Source: JAIVJN01 sp036732565 (GTDB lineage: Bacteria; Acidobacteriota; Vicinamibacteria; Vicinamibacterales; UBA2999). From it: a DNA stretch of 14,739 nt. Below the pieces are notes generated by a model. That model was not told the DNA's origin. It searched no databases and saw nothing but the letters and a program-made list of their open reading frames with translations. A program made the position numbers and the translations under genes. The stretch covers positions 1-14,739 of the forward strand of contig DAINCF010000138.1 in the NCBI GenBank assembly GCA_036732565.1. The letters are read 5' to 3'. Below are positions 13,740 through 14,739 of this stretch, in pieces. Within the stretch, counting starts at the first letter, position 1, and each line of letters starts with the position of its first letter.

Positions 13740-14276
13740 ATGGAGAACATCCCTGAGACACTTCGATCGGTGCTGAAGAGTCAGTACCACGCGTCGCTGG
13801 CCATGCTGCGGCGATCCATCGAGCTGTGCAGCGATGACATGTGGTACAGCACGGAACACACGAATGCGTGCTGGCAGATCGCGTACCACACGCTCTTCTT
13901 CACACACCTTTATCTGCAGCCGAACGAGGCCGCCTTTCGGCCATGGGAGCAGCATCAGGCGAACGTGCAAAACCCGGACGGGTTCGGCGGCCCTCCTGAT
14001 CCCGAGAGCACGCTTCCACTGATCCCTGAGCCGTACACAAAGCCGCAGGTCCTGCAGTATTGCGACTTCTGCGACGCCATGGTCGATGGTGCGATCGACG
14101 CCATCGATCCGCTGAGCCCCGAGAGCGGCTTCCATTGGTATCCCATCTCGAAGCTCGAGCATCAGATCGTCAACATTCGGCACATTCAGATTGGCGCGGC
14201 GCAGTTGGGTGCGCGCGTGCGCGATACGTTGAACCTCGGCGTCGGCTGGGTAGGCAGCCGACCGAGTCGCCACTAG
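13740..14276 (+). CDS. DinB-superfamily (four-helix bundle) protein
   Basis: This 178-residue protein has the DinB/DfsB-type pattern of helices: LRSVLKSQYHASLAMLRRSIELCSDDMW, then WQIAYH50TLFFTHLYLQ, and WYPISKLEH141QIVNIRH148IQIGAAQLGARVR. The three histidines (50, 141 and 148 by my count) fit the metal-binding triad of this fold, whose members include thiol-dependent S-transferases and many uncharacterised proteins. The middle section (ANVQNPDGFGGPPDPESTLPLIPEPYTKPQVLQYCDFCDAMVDGAID) carries CDFC. No specific reaction can be assigned. It is 18 bases after the ArsR stop on the same strand and has its own -10 candidate. The stop is 5 bases from the stop of the converging transporter gene. Confidence 0.8.
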   Translation: MENIPETLRSVLKSQYHASLAMLRRSIELCSDDMWYSTEHTNACWQIAYHTLFFTHLYLQPNEAAFRPWEQHQANVQNPDGFGGPPDPESTLPLIPEPYTKPQVLQYCDFCDAMVDGAIDAIDPLSPESGFHWYPISKLEHQIVNIRHIQIGAAQLGARVRDTLNLGVGWVGSRPSRH

Positions 14277-14281
14277 CTTAG

Positions 14282-14739
14282 CTAGCCAGACGCAATGAGC
14301 GCGATGGCCGTCGCCGCGAGCAGCAGCCCGGCGCCTTGTGTGCGGTAGATGCGCTCGCGGAGCACGATCGCCGCGAGCAACACGGTGATGGCAGGGTAGA
14401 GCGACGCCAGTACGCCTGCGATGGTGAGCAGTCCCCGCTGCACGGCGAGCTGGAAGCACACGGTGGCAATCCCCGCCAGCAGCCCGGCCACCGAGCCAAG
14501 CATGCCGAACCGATCGCGCGGTATCCACGGCGCGGATTGCACAACGGCCCCCCCGATGATGCTGCCCACCGATACCACCTGGCTGAGCGCAAGCGGCGTC
14601 AGGCCCGCCGAAGGGGGAACCAATCCGAGCGCGGAGAATTGGACGCCGAATCCAACACCGGCCGCGAGGCCGTTGACGACATCGGAACGGCTTGCTGGTG
14701 TGGACGCAGCGCTACCGCTGGAGACGAGCCAGATGACGA
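14282..14739 (-). CDS. EamA/DMT-family transporter, C-terminal part (5' end beyond window)
   Basis: The frame is open from the right edge to TAG at 14282-14284. I read the N-terminal part by hand as ...VSSGSSAASTPASRSDVVNGLAAGVGFGVQFSALGL, joining PPSAGLTPLALSQVVSVGSIIGGAVVQ. At least four hydrophobic helices are visible, and the segment GVLASLYPAITVLLAAIVLRERIYRTQGAGLLLAATAIALIASG is the hallmark end of DMT (EamA) permeases: a YPAxTVLLAxxxLRER loop. Family members move metabolites across the inner membrane; the substrate is unknown. Stops of this gene and the DinB gene are 5 bases apart, around a weak CTAGC-TTA-GCTAG hairpin. Confidence 0.85.
   Translation of the reverse strand, partial: VIWLVSSGSAASTPASRSDVVNGLAAGVGFGVQFSALGLVPPSAGLTPLALSQVVSVGSIIGGAVVQSAPWIPRDRFGMLGSVAGLLAGIATVCFQLAVQRGLLTIAGVLASLYPAITVLLAAIVLRERIYRTQGAGLLLAATAIALIASG

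Noticed and set aside
14273..14285. CTAGC-TTA-GCTAG hairpin between convergent stops as a terminator
   Set aside because: Only a 5-bp AT-containing stem with a 3-base loop and no T-run; too weak to call.
1..14739. Acquired antibiotic-resistance island, prophage or CRISPR
   Set aside because: No transposase, integrase, phage gene or spaced identical repeats are present, and base composition is even; the beta-lactamase homologues look chromosomal.

Overview
The window is GC-rich bacterial chromosome with ordinary gene density. The dnaX-ybaB-recR order, the OmpR-type winged helix-AAA-TPR regulator, the serine hydrolase subfamily with a C-A-C-T-G motif, the PQQ-type sugar dehydrogenase and the dispersed palindromic intergenic repeats together suggest a soil-type Acidobacteriota, perhaps the Vicinamibacteria. 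That placement is inference from gene content. There is no rRNA gene in the window to confirm it.

Layout. Positions 1-1440 hold the end of dnaX (DNA polymerase III tau/gamma), ybaB and recR, a conserved replication/repair cluster on the + strand. A small membrane protein with a DUF4203-like look (1449-2108) follows. It converges on a secreted vanadium-haloperoxidase/PAP2-like protein (2114-3421, minus). That gene is divergent from a 924-residue regulator with an OmpR-type DNA-binding domain, an AAA ATPase and a TPR-like region (3509-6283). Three copies of a CTGAGG/CTGAAA half-site spaced exactly 11 bp apart sit just before the regulator's start and make a good operator candidate. A 150-bp array of palindromic repeats (6303-6452) separates the regulator from a small exported protein (6476-6940) and a PQQ-type sugar dehydrogenase (6963-8144). 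A NIPSNAP-family gene follows (8276-8596).

On the minus strand, 12281 down to 8588 looks like one four-gene operon: a three-domain secreted serine hydrolase of the class C beta-lactamase family, an overlapping (ATGA) class D beta-lactamase homologue with altered motifs, a small lipoprotein and a DUF1801 protein. Upstream of it (12389-12480) lies a compact element of two 9-bp hairpins inside a short outer stem, followed by tandem repeats. Next come a second NIPSNAP-family gene with a Tat-like N-terminal extension (12481-12942) and a divergent ArsR-family regulator (12996-13721). The window closes with a DinB-superfamily protein (13740-14276) and the C-terminal part of an EamA/DMT transporter (14282 to the end, minus).

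Functionally, the window joins housekeeping DNA metabolism to accessory periplasmic and cell-envelope chemistry (peroxidase, PQQ dehydrogenase, two penicillin-recognising enzymes) and two regulators that each sit divergently beside a likely target. I do not see a mobile element, CRISPR array, phage module or RNA gene. The strongest candidates for something undescribed are the 11-bp operator with its regulator/haloperoxidase pair, the repeat family that appears to contribute coding sequence to dnaX, and the ArsR/NIPSNAP pair with a conserved-looking Cys/His/Asp set.
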